Positions 5,812-6,718 of a stretch of 6,718 nucleotides of DNA are shown here, piece by piece. The translations under genes were made by a program, and so were the position numbers. Under the pieces are notes generated by a model, which saw only the letters and a list, made by a program, of their open reading frames with translations, was not told the DNA's origin and did not search any database. Positions within the stretch are counted from its first letter, which is position 1. Every line of letters begins with the position of its first letter. Source of the DNA: Hyphomicrobium sp. (GTDB lineage Bacteria > Pseudomonadota > Alphaproteobacteria > Rhizobiales > Hyphomicrobiaceae); contig JAUWCP010000130.1 of the NCBI GenBank assembly GCA_030609245.1, positions 1 to 6,718 on the forward strand. The letters run 5' to 3'.

Positions 5812-5888
5812 CTTAGAGCAAGATCGTTCTTGATGGAATCGCTCGCCAAGTCTGGGAGGTCTCCGGCAAGAACGTGAATCAGGCTCTA
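5812..5888. repeat. Dispersed TAGAGC palindromic repeat, copy 3 (intact short-arm form)
   Basis: A 77-bp element between mrcA and the prfB promoter that matches 29-105 without gaps. Here both arms are kept: TAGAGC (5814-5819) pairs with GCTCTA (5883-5888), GAT with ATC (5878-5880), and CGTTCTTG (5825-5832) with CAAGAACG (5867-5874). A 3-nt TGA bulge (5875-5877) lies on the right arm. GGA (5835-5837) and TCC (5862-5864) extend the stem inward. It ends 19 bp beyond the mrcA stop, so it may protect or terminate the mrcA transcript, although no T-run follows. It contains no ORF of note. Confidence 0.85.
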
Positions 5889-5907
5889 GGCCGCGCTCAG
5901 CGCGCGA

Positions 5908-6718
5908 TCACCACAGGCCGCCCCGTCCCGACCCAAAGGTTGGGCGCTGCGGTGCAGGCTGGGAGGTGTCGTTGAACGCCGAACCCGCCTCCGTCACGTC
6001 CGACATCCCTATCACCGAGTAGGCGTCGTCGGGTCCCCCGCCAGGTTTAAACGCTTCCATGATGGTGTCTGGCTGATCGGCCGATGCCCGCAAGCCCGTC
6101 CGGTGGTTGATACGCACCAGCTTGATACCAGGGGGAATTCGGAACGGCGTAGCGGGCTTGTCGGCGAGCGCCTTCTTCATGAATGAACCGAAGATAGGTG
6201 CGGCGACGCGCCCGCCCGTCTGGCCTTTGCCCATGGGCCGCGGCGTGTCGTATCCGACGAACACGCCGACGACCAGATCGGGCGAATAACCGACGAACCA
6301 AGCGTCCTTTTCCTTATTGGTCGTGCCCGTCTTTCCCGCAAGCGTACGCCCCAGCTTCTTGAGCGAGCGCCCCGTGCCGTATTGAACCACACCCTCCAGA
6401 ATCGATGTCAGCTGATAGGCGGTATGGGGATCGATGATCTGTTGGCGATCATCGAATATTTGGGGCTCGTCCTGGCCCGTCCACTCTTCTGCCTTGCAGT
6501 TCTCACATACACGCTGGTCGTGGCGCCATACCGTGCGTCCCCAACGGTCCTGAATGCGATCGATGAGTGTTGCGCGCACCTTCCGGCCACCATTGGCTAG
6601 CATGCCATAGGCAGTGGCCATGCGCAGAAGCGTCGTCTCGCCCGCGCCGAGCGACATGGAAAGAACGGGCAGCAGATCATCGTAGATGCCGAAACGCTTG
6701 GCGTATTCGGTGATCATC
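5908..6718 (-). CDS. mrcA: Penicillin-binding protein 1A, C-terminal part (partial)
   Basis: The visible 269 residues are the C-terminal portion of a class A penicillin-binding protein, an inner-membrane enzyme with periplasmic glycosyltransferase and transpeptidase domains that build peptidoglycan. The third transpeptidase motif is present as KTGTT (visible residues 129-133) in GRTLAGKTGTTNKEKDAWFVGY, and it follows PHTAYQLTSILEGVVQYGTG (97-116), typical of PBP1A. The SxxK serine and SxN motifs, the glycosyltransferase domain and the membrane anchor lie beyond the right edge, so the true start is not in the window. A CENC pair (C71, C74) sits in the segment before the third motif. The C-terminus is glycine- and proline-rich and low in complexity, and the stop TGA is at 5910-5908. 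It is followed by a palindromic repeat and then prfB; PBP1A next to prfB is an order I recall from alphaproteobacteria. Confidence 0.95.
   Translation of the reverse strand, partial: MITEYAKRFGIYDDLLPVLSMSLGAGETTLLRMATAYGMLANGGRKVRATLIDRIQDRWGRTVWRHDQRVCENCKAEEWTGQDEPQIFDDRQQIIDPHTAYQLTSILEGVVQYGTGRSLKKLGRTLAGKTGTTNKEKDAWFVGYSPDLVVGVFVGYDTPRPMGKGQTGGRVAAPIFGSFMKKALADKPATPFRIPPGIKLVRINHRTGLRASADQPDTIMEAFKPGGGPDDAYSVIGMSDVTEAGSAFNDTSQPAPQRPTFGSGRGGLW

Overview
This window reads as ordinary alphaproteobacterial chromosome. The coding sequences are GC-rich, a penicillin-binding protein 1A gene lies directly upstream of prfB on the minus strand (an order I recall from alphaproteobacteria), RF2 carries an SPY anticodon-like motif as in many alphaproteobacteria, and TAGAGC-bounded palindromic repeats sit between genes. 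I cannot name a genus from sequence alone.

Layout. Positions 1-33 may hold the last codons of a plus-strand gene. Positions 29-181 hold two copies of a dispersed palindromic repeat. From 204 to 2875 a compact minus-strand cluster encodes three unrelated SAM-dependent methyltransferases, transcribed in this order: a COG1092/RlmI-like class I enzyme (2875-1964), a SpoU/TrmH knotted RNA methyltransferase (1983-1147, overlapping the first by 20 bp) and a PRMT-like methyltransferase (1142-204, 4 bp after the second). From a divergent intergenic region the plus strand carries family I inorganic pyrophosphatase (3098-3637) and a DUF1275/YoaK-type membrane protein (3820-4542). prfB (5707-4576, minus) converges on the latter with a 33-bp gap that contains a hairpin. 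Upstream of prfB lie a good sigma70-like promoter, a third copy of the repeat, and the C-terminal part of mrcA/PBP1A (minus), which runs off the right edge.

How the genes fit together. Most products are housekeeping: RNA and probably protein methylation, pyrophosphate removal, translation termination and cell-wall synthesis. The clearest special feature is that prfB is not one open frame. A 23-codon leader frame ends CTT TGA C directly after AGGAGG CAT, which is the canonical RF2 autoregulatory +1 frameshift site, and the shifted frame gives a complete 376-residue RF2. A simple ORF scan would truncate this gene to 322 residues. The other points worth attention are the PRMT-type double-E loop and THW motif in the third methyltransferase, the lack of a catalytic cysteine in the RlmI-like protein, and the repeat family, whose two sub-forms share ends, a CGTT core and a 3-nt bulge. 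I found no CRISPR array, tRNA, rRNA, insertion sequence, phage gene or defence system.
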